From Agrypnia vestita (Eukaryota; Arthropoda; Insecta; Trichoptera; Phryganeidae), in assembly GCA_016648135.1 (NCBI GenBank), contig JADDOH010005119.1:62001-126000 (forward strand): a DNA stretch of 64,000 bases, read 5' to 3'. The notes beneath the pieces were generated by a model, which saw nothing but the letters and a program-made list of their open reading frames with translations, did no database searches and had not been told where the DNA came from. The position numbers and the translations under genes were made by a program. Shown one piece after another: positions 11,780 through 23,064 of this stretch (positions are counted from its first letter, which is position 1; every line of letters starts with the position of its first letter).

Positions 11780-12515
11780 GGGGAGTTGTGCCTAAGATGA
11801 CATACTTTTTTTTCAAGACAAATATTTGAAATAATTAAAGTCGTGTGAGATTAGCATCTTGCGTATTCTTAAATGTATCATAATCAAAGAAATTATTAAA
11901 TTTTTAGAACAATCAACGTGACATAAAATTAAAAAAATAACATAAATCGCACTTGATATTCAGTAGAAGTGGTCGACGTGTGTAAGACGACATATCTAAA
12001 GGGTAAAATGTATGTCATCTTAGAGTTTAAAGGTATTTCATTTTATACACTATTACTCTTACGAGCATAGTTTGGCACTTCATCCAATGTTCTTTTGGCC
12101 TAGATTGGCTAAATAGTTCATTGCAGTAAATGCAATGAACTATATGAAAAGGTAAGATGACATAGTATGCATCTTACCCAATAGATAATGCAAACTTTAT
12201 TTTAATTGTTGCGACAAAAACTTTGAGGTTAGAATGCGTTTTTATCAATATTTGTGTCATATAATAGTTCTAATAGACATTCCAAATTAGTTTTACAAGA
12301 AGCTCCTTTACTTGCGAATATTTTCACCACCAAACAAAAGCGTAAGCAAAATTTTTAATCACATCAAAATCACAAAAATACGCACAACTTTGCAATCTGT
12401 GTTCGCCTTCCACCATACTGAATGTCAACATCAGTTACATCTAAAGGCATTCTCTAAAGCGTTATTGGTTGGTGTGTCATCTTATCTGACTATGTCATCT
12501 TAAGCACAACTCCCC
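11780..12515. mobile_element. Inverted-repeat element with iterated AAGATGACATA motif
   Basis: Ends are GGGGAGTTGTGCCTAAGATG and the inverse of GGGGAGTTGTGCTTAAGATG. The motif TAAGATGACATA or its complement recurs inside (near 12010, 12153, 12475 and 12490). It is non-coding, about 735 bp, with no clear target duplication. It has the same G-run start and reiterated subterminal motif design as 7428-7937. Confidence 0.6.
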
Positions 12516-12836
12516 ACGCTGTTCTCCTATCCTACAGACAAATTTGTTGACAAGAACACTGTCGTTGATAAAGAAAAACAAAAAAATACCTCAAATGACA
12601 AACAATGAAAATAAAAAACGCTTTATATATTGTCTCATCACACGAAACACACGTAGGTATCGTGCCAACCCCATAATGTATAAGTTTTTCTGGATCGAAA
12701 AAAGATTAACCCTTCAGTTGCATGTTCTTATTTTTTCATACTATTTTATTCAGATATCCTGATATAACCGAAGCTTTTGTCACTTGGCTTTTCACCTCTT
12801 TAAGAACATCACTATGGCTCAGTTGACACCAAGATA

Positions 12837-13995
12837 TTAGGTCCTTACATATGAAATTGGCGTTTAGTATGGGAGGAACATAAAGCCGATTTTTTTTTAT
12901 TATAATATTTTTATTTAATCAAAGTATGTACCATTGCTATCTATGCACCTTTGCCATCTCATAGGTAAGTTCATCGATCCCTTTACTAAAAAAAACATTC
13001 GGACGGGAATCAATAAAATCTTTGAAGGCGGGTTGGACTGCCCCATCGGAGTTGAATTTTTTCCTTTGCGAGAAGTTATCCAAATTTCGAAAAAAATGGT
13101 AATCTGTTGGGGCAAGGTCCGGAGAGTACGGTGGATGTCTTAGACATTCCAGTTGAAGCTCCTCTAATTTGGTAGGTCCGTCTTTGTGCGGTTTTTGTGT
13201 GGTCTAGCGTTATCATGAGAGCAGCAGTGGCCTAGAGACGATTTTAACCAGCACCTTCGGTTGTTTAGCAGCTATTCTTTGCCATCATGGTTTGCATGGT
13301 GCGCTGACAAATAGACATCTGCCGTAATCGTCTGGCCAGATTTAAGATTTAAAATGTGACCCTTCATTATTGTGCGGATGAGTATAGTAATGCAAGACGC
13401 AGTCAGTCAACGCGGCGTCTGGTGTGTATTGATTCACGCAATGTCGTGGATAGTAGGTACCTCACCTTTCAAGCTTTTTCACTCTTACCAATTTGCTTCT
13501 CAAGTGGAGGTTAAACAGTTTTTATTCTTAACACCGCAGCCGCAGCTAACTCGGATGTGGTTTGCGATGGATCCGCTTTCCACAATAGACCTTCATTTTC
13601 ATATCAACTTTGTGTCTCCGCCCGTACATCGGGGCTTGTTCTGCAGTCGAAATTTCCAGAACGAAAACGTTGGAACCAAAAACGCACCGTGTTTTCTTTT
13701 GCGGCACCGTCGCCATACACATCATTAATCCTTCGAGCTGTTTCTGCAGCACTGGTGCCACGGTGGAACTCGTACTCGTAAATAACGCGGTATTTCAAGT
13801 TTTTCATTTTGTAAACTGAGTGACGCAAAGAAAAAAACAACTGAGGAAAAAACAAATGAATTATAATTTTCAAAAGACAAATACGTGAGTAAATAGCTGT
13901 ATAAATTTGGATTTGGAATTCCTAACCATAGAGAAGATATTTGAGATCAAATTTGCCAGTACGGCAAAACACCAATTTCATATGTAAGGACCTAA
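12837..13995 (-). mobile_element. mariner (cecropia-like), copy 1, deleted
   Basis: Termini match the better copy at 23636-24920 (start TTAGGTCCTTACATATGAAA), with TA at 12835-12836 and 13996-13997. It is 1159 bp against 1285 bp. About 170 bp matching 24129-24297, including the first catalytic aspartate region, is missing. Outer parts are almost identical to copy 2. Between ~13165 and ~13655 the sequence is peppered with 1-3 nt insertions that destroy the frame. Confidence 0.9.
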
Positions 13996-14029
13996 TATTT
14001 CATTTCCATCACCTGAACAATCGGTTTAT

Positions 14030-16440
14030 TTTCAAGGGCTAGTTTACATCTCACAAATTATTTTGAGAATGTCATGCTTTTAGTTTTGGTCGTTGCAATT
14101 TCCATACTGTTTAGAAATCGTCTTCGCTTTCAGCCAATATTACAGCATCGTCAGCTTAGCAGATGATATACATGACTTGGTCTCCAAGTTTGTACAAATG
14201 ATACCTCCTCAATTATTCAATTTATTAATTATTTAAATTTCCCTATAGTTTTCTGGTTTTATTTTTCGTCCTTTTTTAAAAATGGGCACTTTAATGCTCA
14301 CACGACACTGCTCTGCTATCCTTGTAGATTAAGTATTTTGTTAAACAGTTTATGGGCATATGCCTTCCACATAGACCAAACTATATGGGCATGTGCCTTC
14401 TCTCCATTTAATGAGATCATCGGGTATGGAGTCTAATCCTGATGCTTTTCGGTTTTTTAGTTGTTTAATAACCTTTATTACTTCATCCTGTCATTCATTC
14501 ATTACATTCATTCCTAATATCAGAATGAAGATATTAGGAATGAATGTAAAGCTGATCGTAGCATAATACATAGAATAAAAATAGGGTCGCTCAGGTGGTT
14601 TGGGCATGTTGAGCGAATGAATGAGGAAAGAATGGTAAGAAAGATATATGATGCAAGTGTTGACGGCGCCAGAAAGAAAGGGTGACCACGGAAGACGTGG
14701 CATGACCAGATTAACCAGATACTGGAAAATGGTCCTGTTAGAAGCCTGAACAACCGTCGAGTGTGCATGCGAAGATGTATAAATGTAAACGAAGCGAAAT
14801 TTGTATGTCAGGAGAGTATGGCGTTCTATCTTCTCTGCCTACCCCCACGGGTAAACGGCGTGATGGTAAGTTTGTTAGTTAGTTAGTTAGTTACTTCATC
14901 CTGTCGTATACCGGTATTCTTATTGTGTATTGTTTCTGGGATCAGTGTTGGAATATTGGTTGTTGACGAATCATTCATACAGACTTTTTCGAAATAGTTT
15001 TCCTACTCAACTGTTGAAGTTTTCTGTGTTTGGACAAACTGGTTCATTGTTTCTTTAGAATTCCCAAACATTTTTTATATTTTAAGTTGTGATCCATGCC
15101 CTTTGTAAATTTTGTCCAATAATCTCTTTCGATCTATCTGATCTTAGGGTTGATTATATTTCTGATTATCAAAATTATTTTAACACCACAATGCATAATT
15201 TTGATATTCAGTAGACGTACGACAACTTTTATATCTTAGGTATTTTTCTCTTTTTTCTTTAACTAGGTTCCTCACTTCTGCTGTGAACCATGGTTAATTT
15301 TTATTCTCTGCATTTATATTAATTTCCCTTTTTTTGTTTGCTTCCCACGTGTTTCATTTGCCGTGCTTCATTTGTCACAGATATATTTTTTTATTTTCTT
15401 AAGGGCTGATTCCACTGCATTATTCTGAATTTTTAATTGAGTCGATTTGAATATAACGTCTTGCTGGTCTCATTTTTCATGGACTCCACATTAAGTTGCT
15501 CAATCTATTTTGGCATTCGTTTTTCGGTACGGTTTTTAATTTTAATTTTACCCAACATTAATCCATGGTCAGATTCTATATTGGCGGAACTAAATACCCT
15601 AATATCCAATATTTGGGTAGGTAAGATTGCTCTTTTGTAATTAATTAAGAAGGCAATCATTGAGTTTTCCCCTCTTGTATTACCAAAGAAAGAGATATCT
15701 GCAGGAAGAAGGCCTCCAGGAAGACAATCAAAAGGAGGAAGGGATAGCTAGTCATCCATATCCGGAGCAGGACAGAAACAACAGGACACAGTCCTAGCAC
15801 AAGTAGAAAAAGAAATAGTACCAAATACGTATTTGGTTCTTATAAAAGTGTACATCTTCTCTCTGTATCTACACACGAAAAGAATGTATCATTTATTCTT
15901 AAAGTGTTTTCTGAGAAAATTGCTATGAGAACGTCTGCATTCTCATTCAGAGTTGGCTCACTGAAGCGCTGTTTTAGTCCGCTTTTTGCGTGGCTTCCTA
16001 TTCACGCATTGAAATATTGGCATAGTATCTATTGTATCATGGAGGCTATTGTAGAATTCCTCTGTTTGTTCTGGCGATTTAGAAATATAAGTGCATATAT
16101 GCTTATTATATGGTAGTGTGAGTTTTTAAGTTTAAGGGTCATCAGAATAATTCTATCGCTAGCATACACAATGTTTTCTATGCGGTGTTAATATTTGTCA
16201 TGGATAAGGACAGCAACACCTGATTGAGCTCTCTCTTTCTTCTTTCTTTCACTCTTGGCAAGCATAAAGTTGTCATATTTTGTGGTTCCCAATCCATTCC
16301 TTTTTGTTTCAGACAGATATTCCATAAATATAAACCGTGTGTTTCTCCAATTGTAGGATAATTTCCTGATCTCTGTTATTCCAGGATATTAGTTTCCAGA
16401 AAGCGATTCTATCGACATTATCATTACGTCTCATATTTTC
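14030..16440 (-). mobile_element. Decayed LINE with endonuclease and reverse transcriptase remnants
   Basis: Read on the minus strand from 16440. An endonuclease-like stretch (~16440-16165) contains SWNNRDQEIILQLEKHTVYI and SGVAVLIHDKY. Reverse transcriptase signatures follow: NRKASGLDSIPDDLIKW (14460-14401), IFKKGRKIKPENYRE (~14290-14240) and ADDAVILAESEDD (~14155-14117), the catalytic box with its preceding Tyr turned into a stop. It has several stops and frameshifts. It is interrupted by a second LINE at 14493-14890. It is probably of the RTE/CR1 type, and the clade is uncertain. Confidence 0.7.
14493..14890 (+). mobile_element. 5'-truncated LINE tail nested in the minus-strand LINE, 15-bp target duplication
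   Basis: The protein tail reads RWFGHVERMNEERMVRKIYD and GRPRKTWHDQI-like segments followed by RRVCMRRCINVNEAKFVC. This tail type recurs at 21370-21605, 33120-33300, 34890-35165 and 50488-50687. The 3' end is a GTTA repeat. TTACTTCATCCTGTC flanks it at 14478-14492 and 14891-14905. At the 5' end a perfect 20-bp inverted repeat (14502-14521 and 14530-14549) folds back around an 8-nt loop. Confidence 0.85.
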
Positions 16441-16469
16441 TTTCTACAAAATCTGTGTCAAAGCGATAA

Positions 16470-16800
16470 TGACCCATGGCATCGAAACAAGAGCTGACAC
16501 AGTTTGCACTCCCTCAGAAAAATAACAGACAAGACTATACGCGACAGAATGAGAAAGATGTGTGATACCCAAGATTTTGTCAGGGGGGAGACAAAAAATA
16601 AGGTATTGGAGAGACCACGTGGAAATAATGGACTCCTAGACTGCCACATCTTGCCCTACATGGGAAAAAAGGATGCCTGGGAGACCCACAAAAGATGGAA
16701 AGACAGCTGGGAGTTCACATTACAAGAGGGGGCAAATTCTGCACTATCAAGGTCTAGAGGTTTTCCAGCCAGTATAAGAAGAAGAAGAAAAAATATTCAT
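16470..16800 (+). mobile_element. LINE protein tail fragment
   Basis: Plus-strand translation reads RMRKMCDTQDFVR and KRWKDSWEFTLQEGANSA, ending in a GAAGAAGAA tail at 16778-16792. This is the basic C-terminal tail found after the reverse transcriptase in many insect LINEs. A second small GA-rich piece at 15670-15760 may be similar. Confidence 0.55.
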
Positions 16801-16854
16801 AAATTCTGTTGAATAATGCAAGCTTTGTATAATGTATGTTCTTTTTTTAATTGA

Positions 16855-17285
16855 CATAATAATTTCTTTGTCTGTCCGTCCGTCCGTCTGTCTATCTGTC
16901 TGTCCGTAACTTCGTGTAACGTCCATAATTTTTTTCGAATTCATGACTATAAAAACAAATCAAATTTCCGGAGATGGGGCTTGAACCCCAGGTCAGCAAT
17001 TTTGTTTGTTTTTTTGTAACGTCCGTAATTTTTTTCGAATTCGTAGCTAAAAAAGCAAACATAATAATTTTGCTGTCTATCCGTCTGTCCGCAACTTCGT
17101 GTAAAGTCCTTAATTTCTTTCGAATTCACGACTATAAAAACAAATCAAACTTCCGGAGATGGGGCTTGAACCCCAGGACAGCAAACCCGAACCGGCAGCT
17201 CTATGCAAAAGATACTATAAATATATACTAGGGTCTAGCAAAGACGCGAACCAATGTTCCGTCATTTTTAACGGGTTGCAGTTAT
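16855..17285 (-). repeat. SINE-like repeat, copy 2, partly duplicated
   Basis: The minus strand reads GACGGAACATTGG, TTCGCGTCTTTGCTAG, TTCGGGTTTGC, a good B box (GGGGTTCAAGCCCC), GAATTCG and an ACAG/GACG tail. The 3' half is present twice (16860-17000 and 17070-17170). It is related to 1575-1845 and 47690-47870. 17290-17630 downstream is unassigned. Confidence 0.6.
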
Positions 17286-17630
17286 ACACATATCGCGACA
17301 TTATGCTGCACCACTTGGAGAAAGAGTGGAAAGTGTCAGAGTCATTTTGAGATCTTGAAGATCTATTCAGTGAAAGATCGATTTGCGAAAGGGCATGCAG
17401 AGAGTGATTGATTCGCTTCAAAGCTGGGGAAACCAGACAAATCAGGAAGAAGTCAGTCTTCGGATTTTGACCAGACCCTTCTGGCGGCTGTGGAAGAGGA
17501 CGAAAATTGCACCACCAGGACACCGGTCACTGGACACTTTGCCCGCGGAATCAACCATCTTCCAAGCAAAATGGAAGCAGTAACAATAATCGTTAGTCAC
17601 CCTATAATAAACTAATCCATCAAATGATAA

Positions 17631-18136
17631 TCAATATATACATATATATATATAAAGAAACCCGTGTTTCTCTACCCGCCAAGTTTTCTCCATAACCACC
17701 CACCGGTGGTTGTGGTGGTGGATAGCCCTTGGTGTCACATAAAAAATATGCGAGTTTGGTGGGGGTGGCTGTGCGTGGGTGGGAGTGGGTGACGAAAATG
17801 TGCTTTCTAGCACATTGTTTTATTATGGGAAGGCCGCAAATGCTTCATATTGTTTCAAAATAGGCGTGCCGACTGTGTCGGTGAGTCTAGAAGGTTCCGG
17901 AAAAACCTGCTCTAGAAAGTTCTAGAAGGAGAAGGTTCTAGAAAATTCCCGAAATTTCTATAAGGTTCTATACTGAGTGCCAGAATGTGTCGGTGTGTCT
18001 AGAAGCTTCCTGTACATTCGATAAATTTCTTGAAAGTTCTGGAAGGAGAATGTTGTAGAAGGTTCGCGAAAGTTCTATGACGATCCAAACAGTATACTAA
18101 AAATCTACGCGTGCGAAGCCACGCGGGCACAGCTAG
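17631..18136 (+). mobile_element. Non-autonomous Helitron carrying HSE-like arrays
   Basis: The 5' end is TC after an A (17630). The 3' end is CTAG (18133-18136) before a T, preceded by the hairpin GCGTG-cgaagc-CACGC (18109-18124). These are the Helitron hallmarks: no inverted repeats and insertion between A and T. The 3' end nearly matches that of 60485-61898 (CCACGCGGGCACAGCTAG). The body has two ~112-bp direct repeats starting near 17874 and 17986. No Rep/helicase is encoded. Confidence 0.65.
17890..18075. promoter_or_regulatory. Array of heat-shock-element-like pentamers
   Basis: Alternating GAA and TTC triplets sit at exact 5-bp steps. GAA890, TTC895, GAA900. GAA915, TTC920, GAA925. GAA931, TTC936, GAA941, TTC946, GAA951, TTC956, (TAA961), TTC966 (add 17000). 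The second repeat keeps the pattern from 18002 to 18075 with more decay. Insect heat shock factor binds as a trimer to three or more nGAAn units in alternating orientation, so 17931-17968 alone would satisfy the binding consensus. Confidence 0.6.
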
Positions 18137-18689
18137 TTCTACATAACATGTTTAGAGAATGAAATTAAAAAAAAACGACAGATAATTTATATTTCAAACT
18201 AAATTTCTATCAGATTTTTACACAACCCTACACCCTTTAAGCGATCGTAAAAATACCTTTTTAAATTTAGAGCCTTGTGCAGAACAAAAGCACCACACTC
18301 TCCCCCAATATAATTTTCACCCAATTAAATTATAATTTAATTGTTCTCATTCCAAATCTTGCAAAGTTGTCCTTTAGGACCCTGCGTAAAACATGTAAAT
18401 CCTTCCACTCTCACAGCCACTTCGCACCGTCCGCTGGTTTCGAAGTTATTTAAAGGCTGCTCAAAACAAAAGCCTCCCCTTCCTAAGCGTCTTTCTTAAA
18501 TTATAACTAAATTTGAGTCCTGGGAACGCTGGGATTTTACCGATTTTTTCGATTAAAATTAAATATTAATAACTAAAATTAATTTTAAAAATATATGTGT
18601 AAAATTCTTATTACAAACAAAATTTCCCGATAAATTTGTCTGGTAGAAAGCTCGTTTACGTTAACATGATGCGTCTCTTTTCCAGATGT

Positions 18690-19960
18690 AATAAACAGCA
18701 TGCAGATGGAAATCAAATGGAATGTCTTATTGAAAAGGTTGTATGAGATTGGTTTCTCGGATGGTATGCTAAAATTAATGGCGAGCTACCTCCAAAATAG
18801 GAACCAATACGTCTCCTACGGCCTATTCGCGTCAGAGTGCTTCTTTACCTTCTCGGGTGTCCCACAAGGATCTAACCTGGGTCCATTGTTGTTTTCGATT
18901 TTTATTAATAATATAAAAAATGTAATCTTAAACTCGCGCTTTCTGTTATTTGCGGATGACTTAGGCCCGGTTGTTTCAAGTTCGATCAAAGTAAGCGGTC
19001 GATAAAAGCATAGATTTTTACGAAAACGGATCGTCTGATTGGTGGAGAACGTAAAATTTCAGTTTAAACTCTACGCTTACTTTGATCGAATTTGAAACAA
19101 CCGGGCCTTAAAGCTTTTCTTAAAGGTATCAACTTTGGACGATTTTCGTCTTCTCCTAGCAGATATATTAAATATATGTGAATGGGGAAGACGAAATAAA
19201 CTTTTGTTTAATGTTTCCAAGTGTTCGGTTACATCCTTCACTAGGGCCCAAAAAACTCTATTTTTTCGCTACAAAATGAACGATCAAAATCTGACAAGAA
19301 CATCAAATGTTAAAAATCTAGGTGTTAGATTTGTAAGCAACCTAACATTTCACGATCACATAGAGACGATCAGTGGTAATGCTTTGAGAATGTTAGGATT
19401 TGTTCTGCGTACTGCCAGGGTTTTCGAGAATACCCGCGTACTCAGAACTCTTTACAACTCCTTGGTGCGGAGTAGACTCGAGAGTGGCTCGATGATCTGG
19501 GGGCCACATGAGGGCAAGTACTCTCTTATGGTGGAGAAAGTCCAAAAGAAGTTTCTGAGATATCTCTACATGAGAGAGTACGGGCATTATCCTTGGCTTT
19601 ACCCAACCGAGTTTCTCCAGGGTATGCTTGGCTACAATAGTTTAGAGACTAGAAGGAATGTGTATTTGATTACACATTTTTATCGATTGTTGCGCGGTAT
19701 GATCGACAATACTGAAATTATGCAGAGCATTGGTTTGTATGTTCCTGATAATTACTTAGACATCGTCAGCATAGATTGTTTCACATTCCAATATACAGGA
19801 CCAACCTGCCGATGGTTATGCCTGTTGGAAAAGCTACAGCTATGCTGAACAAGATCGCTTTGGATATTGATATATTCCATGTGTCTGAGGGGGTTTTCCG
19901 AAGCAGGATTCTCCTACACCTTTGACCAGATTGTACAGTCACTTTTAATTGTTTAATAAT
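18690..19960 (+). mobile_element. LINE 3' half (reverse transcriptase), jockey-like, with MITE inserted
   Basis: Plus-strand translation shows YLQNRNQYVSYG, SGVPQGSNLGPLLFSIFINN and FADD, the reverse transcriptase core. After the inserted MITE (18964-19107) comes ICEWGRRNKLLFNVSKC and a C-terminal tail with VEKVQKKFLRYLY. The frame is continuous from 19135 to 19848 and ends TAA. It is 5'-truncated, so the endonuclease and gag-like part are absent. The 3' UTR runs to ~19960. Few lesions suggest a fairly recent insertion. Confidence 0.88.
18964..19107. mobile_element. Harbinger-like MITE, TTA target duplication
   Basis: Termini are GGCCCGGTTGTTTCAA and its inverse, with inverted repeats of ~34 bp through GATCAAAGTAAGCG. 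TTA flanks it at 18961-18963 and 19108-19110. Removing the element and one TTA restores the LINE frame after FADD (DDLKLFLKG). The 144-bp element shares its core (AAAGCATAGATTTTTACG, TGATTGGTGGAGAAC) with 25720-25866. Confidence 0.9.
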
Positions 19961-19977
19961 AAATTAGTATTTTAATA

Positions 19978-20040
19978 CACAATATGTATATGTGTGTGTA
20001 CGTATGTATGTATATGTGTATGTATGTATATATATACATC
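19978..20040. repeat. TATG/TG microsatellite
   Basis: Alternating TGTATGTATA and TGTGTG units lie directly after the LINE 3' end. No other function is seen. Confidence 0.8.
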
Positions 20041-20431
20041 ACGCTACCTATTGTGCGTCCTTTTATTTTGCATTATTGTGACGTCCACCAGTTCCACTAA
20101 AATTTCACTTATTTTTACATCGAATATTAGTCACTAAGGCAATACTATAAGTCCTTTACAACTTATTTTTCTGAAATTTTTACATTTAATTGATATACAA
20201 ATATTCGTATATTAACAAGCGTAGTGTAATCAATTTGGACTCCAATCCACATTATCAATTATCGGGCGTCCCATGATATACATAATTTTATTTACATTTT
20301 CCTAACTATCGCAACTCCTCGTAAACAGTGCGACGCGCGACGTTGCCGCTTTTACCAATTACACTTTTTGTGCGGGATGCCGAAGGAAGATTTATTATTT
20401 TATGCTCTCTGGGGATGCCGCTACCGGGTCA

Positions 20432-20650
20432 CTAGTACGTGTAGCGGGCGAAATACTTGCACGTATCATTTAGTGCATTTGATAATAATATTATTTCAGA
20501 AATCGTGATATTTTTTTCTGAGCTCATTTTTTCTGTTACGTCTTTAAAATATGAGAGCAATTCACAAGCAGAAGTGAGCGTGTCTATGTCTTCATTTATC
20601 AAATTAGGCGTTTCAGGATAATATATCGCTAATGTAGACATTAAACTCTA
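20432..20650 (-). pseudogene. hAT transposase fragment (ZBED-like)
   Basis: A 69-residue minus-strand frame contains ELLSYFKDVTEKMSSEKNI and TISEIILLSNAL. This matches my memory of the hAT/ZBED transposase segment L-x-x-F-x-x-x-T-x-x-x-S-x-E-K-x-x-T-I-S. There are no DDE residues, no C-terminal dimerisation region and no recognisable termini, so it is a relic. Confidence 0.55.
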
Positions 20651-20757
20651 TGAGATCTCTGGTTGCATCGAGTTCACTAGAATTTCTCTACTTTGGGTCG
20701 TGGTACTGCTGTCGAGGAAATAACGGAACACAATTTTTGTTATGCTGAAACTAAAGT

Positions 20758-20884
20758 TAGTTTATTCAATAAAAATTCAAAGTAAAGGTTAAGAATTGAA
20801 ATGGCTGTAAATTGTACAAAATATAGAAATTAAAATTATTTTATTCAATAAAAATTCAAAGAAAAGGTTAAGAATTGAAATGTC
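20758..20884. repeat. Direct repeat pair, ~80-bp period
   Basis: TTTATTCAATAAAAATTCAA followed by AGGTTAAGAATTGAAATG occurs at 20760-20803 and again at 20839-20883. It is non-coding. 20885-21340 holds nothing recognisable. Confidence 0.75.
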
Positions 20885-21369
20885 GAGTTTTAACCGGATG
20901 TAAGCCCAGTATATTCTTTGTCAAGTGAACTTCTTTTACTTTGAAGGTATATTTTATTTATTTCAATTTTGAATATTTTACCTGTGACGAAACTTATCGT
21001 CACATATGTCACGCATGTTCTATTTTTTCTACTACTATTTTTTCACTTTGATATAAATTTACACATTTACACAAAAACTATTATTCTAATATTTAGATAA
21101 AGTATGGTACTACTGCAAATTTCCAAAATACAAATATTGAAATCGGCAGATTTCCTCGTTATTTTTTACACACATTTAACTTCAGCAAAATGTACCTTCC
21201 TTTCAATCTCTAATAAAATACTGCATTCTCCTCTTACGTATCAATTATCAAACAGACAACCTCACATATGAGCTGTGCCTAATTATTTACTAGGTACATA
21301 AAGGACAGGAAGACAAAAGAGTACAGTGGACATAATATATCGGGATTATGATAACTTCATTGTTGATGT

Positions 21370-21605
21370 TGATAATGATTACTTACTTACTTACCATCAC
21401 GCTGTTTCCCCTGGGGGTAGGCAGAGAGGATAGAGCGCCACACTCTTCTGTCCTGACATACAAATCTCGCCTCAGCCACATTCATACATCTTCGCATGCA
21501 AGCTCGCTGGTTGTTGAGCCTTCTAACGGGACCATCTTCCAGTATCTGGTTGATCTGGTCATGCCACGTTTTCCGCGGTCGTCCCCTCTTTTATACGTAT
21601 TGCTT
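21370..21605 (-). mobile_element. LINE tail, minus strand
   Basis: Same protein tail as 14493-14890 (CMRRC...EAKFVCQ region and TWHDQI), inverted, ending in a TAAG repeat at 21368-21382. ATGTTGAT at about 21353 and 21609 may be the target duplication. It is 5'-truncated to about 230 bp. Confidence 0.7.
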
Positions 21606-21629
21606 ATTATGTTGATTATTTCTTAAAAA

Positions 21630-22500
21630 ACTTTAATTACCCTTTGAAATATAGTGATATTAAAATTATTTTCCTTTTTATTTATCTTTAACAACAAGTA
21701 AGTATAGCAAAAAGCAAGTAGGTACCATTTTATAACTTTTGAAATTAAAATAATTATTAAAATTTAATTGATTGTATGCGAGATTGATATTATTGATTTC
21801 GCGAGATTGCATTTCATAGTGTATACTTACCCATCTACAAAGCCAGGAATGTAGTGAAGATTCGTGTTTTGAAATAGTTGCTAAATTATATTTACAATAC
21901 ACTTATTTCACAAACACTGCGTGTACGCCGAAAAAAAAGTCCCAGGGAAAAAGGAACAGAGTATCGTACACTATTGTAAGAAGAGTATGTTATTTTAGGC
22001 ACCGTGACTTCAAATTACCTGATTTTTACGTGATTATGTGATTTGTTGTATACTTCAATGGAATATTTGCTACATAAATATGAAAGCCGGCTAGTATGGG
22101 AATAACGTGTCTATATACTTACTATACATATATAATACGTCAATAATTGATACGATGTACGCATTTCACGTATTTTAGAATTAAAGGTAGAATTTATAGG
22201 GAAAAGTTATTTTTGGATCCTCAAAATCGGCAATAAATACAAAGCACGAAATATCGTTGTTCTAATTAACGGACTTTTACTATACATGTATCAAAGGTAA
22301 CATGGCAATTAGCCCTTCATAATAAAAATCATTCACCTGTTAAGTACTCAATTACACCTTAATTCATATCGACTATAGATATAAGTAGATACCGATCGAC
22401 TAAAACATTTAATAAAATAATGCTGCAATCTTATCTTCAAGTCCTGGGATTAATTTTATTTTATTTCAATTTTAAACTTCTGATTATTTTTTTTAGATAT
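21630..22500. other. Unassigned AT-rich sequence
   Basis: I see no gene, inverted-repeat element or known motif here. The longest frames (e.g. 21678-21902 minus) have no recognisable domain. Confidence 0.4.
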
Positions 22501-22504
22501 TTAG

Positions 22505-23060
22505 CTTAAAAAAAGTAACCCATAAAAACCATGTTTTTATTTTACTCCCTTTCTTTGTAAATTAAGTTTACCATCATGTAATTAAATAATTGATTGACTG
22601 AAAATGAAACATGTCTAGACAAATATCTATGTCAAAATTCTCTATCTCTGTTAACGAATTGTCATAAATTTTTGAAATTCATAGTGAAGTACCTATTATA
22701 CTATAGTAATTATATATAGTAATTAATATAATTATATATCATAATTAATATAATTATACATAGTAATTAATATAATGAATAATAAATATAATTATATATA
22801 GTAATGCAAATTTAGAAAATATTCCGCGACGTTATCGGGCCGCCGCCGACGGTAGTAATCAAACATTTATGTAATGATTCCAATGTTAAAAAACTATTAA
22901 AATATCTAAAAATCCAAAATTATACTATAATCATTAAATTTTTTTAACGAAAATTTGATAGATCTTCTTGAACGTCCCCACGAGTCTGCGTGCAAAATTT
23001 CAGCTCGTTTGGATCACGAGAAAAGGGTTAAAAATCGATCCAAAATTTTTGCGTCAAATA
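22505..23060 (+). repeat. Unclassified repeat family, copy B
   Basis: This is the most complete copy in plus orientation. The AAGTAACCCATAAAAACC block is at 22513, the AAATATTCCGCGACGTTATC block at 22816, and the AGATCTTCTTGAACGTC...AAATTTCAGCTCG block at 22960-23060. An AT-rich ~30-bp tandem stretch (22700-22805) lies in the middle. Homologues are 10545-11055 (inverted) and 29090-29460. Confidence 0.65.
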
Positions 23061-23064
23061 ATCA

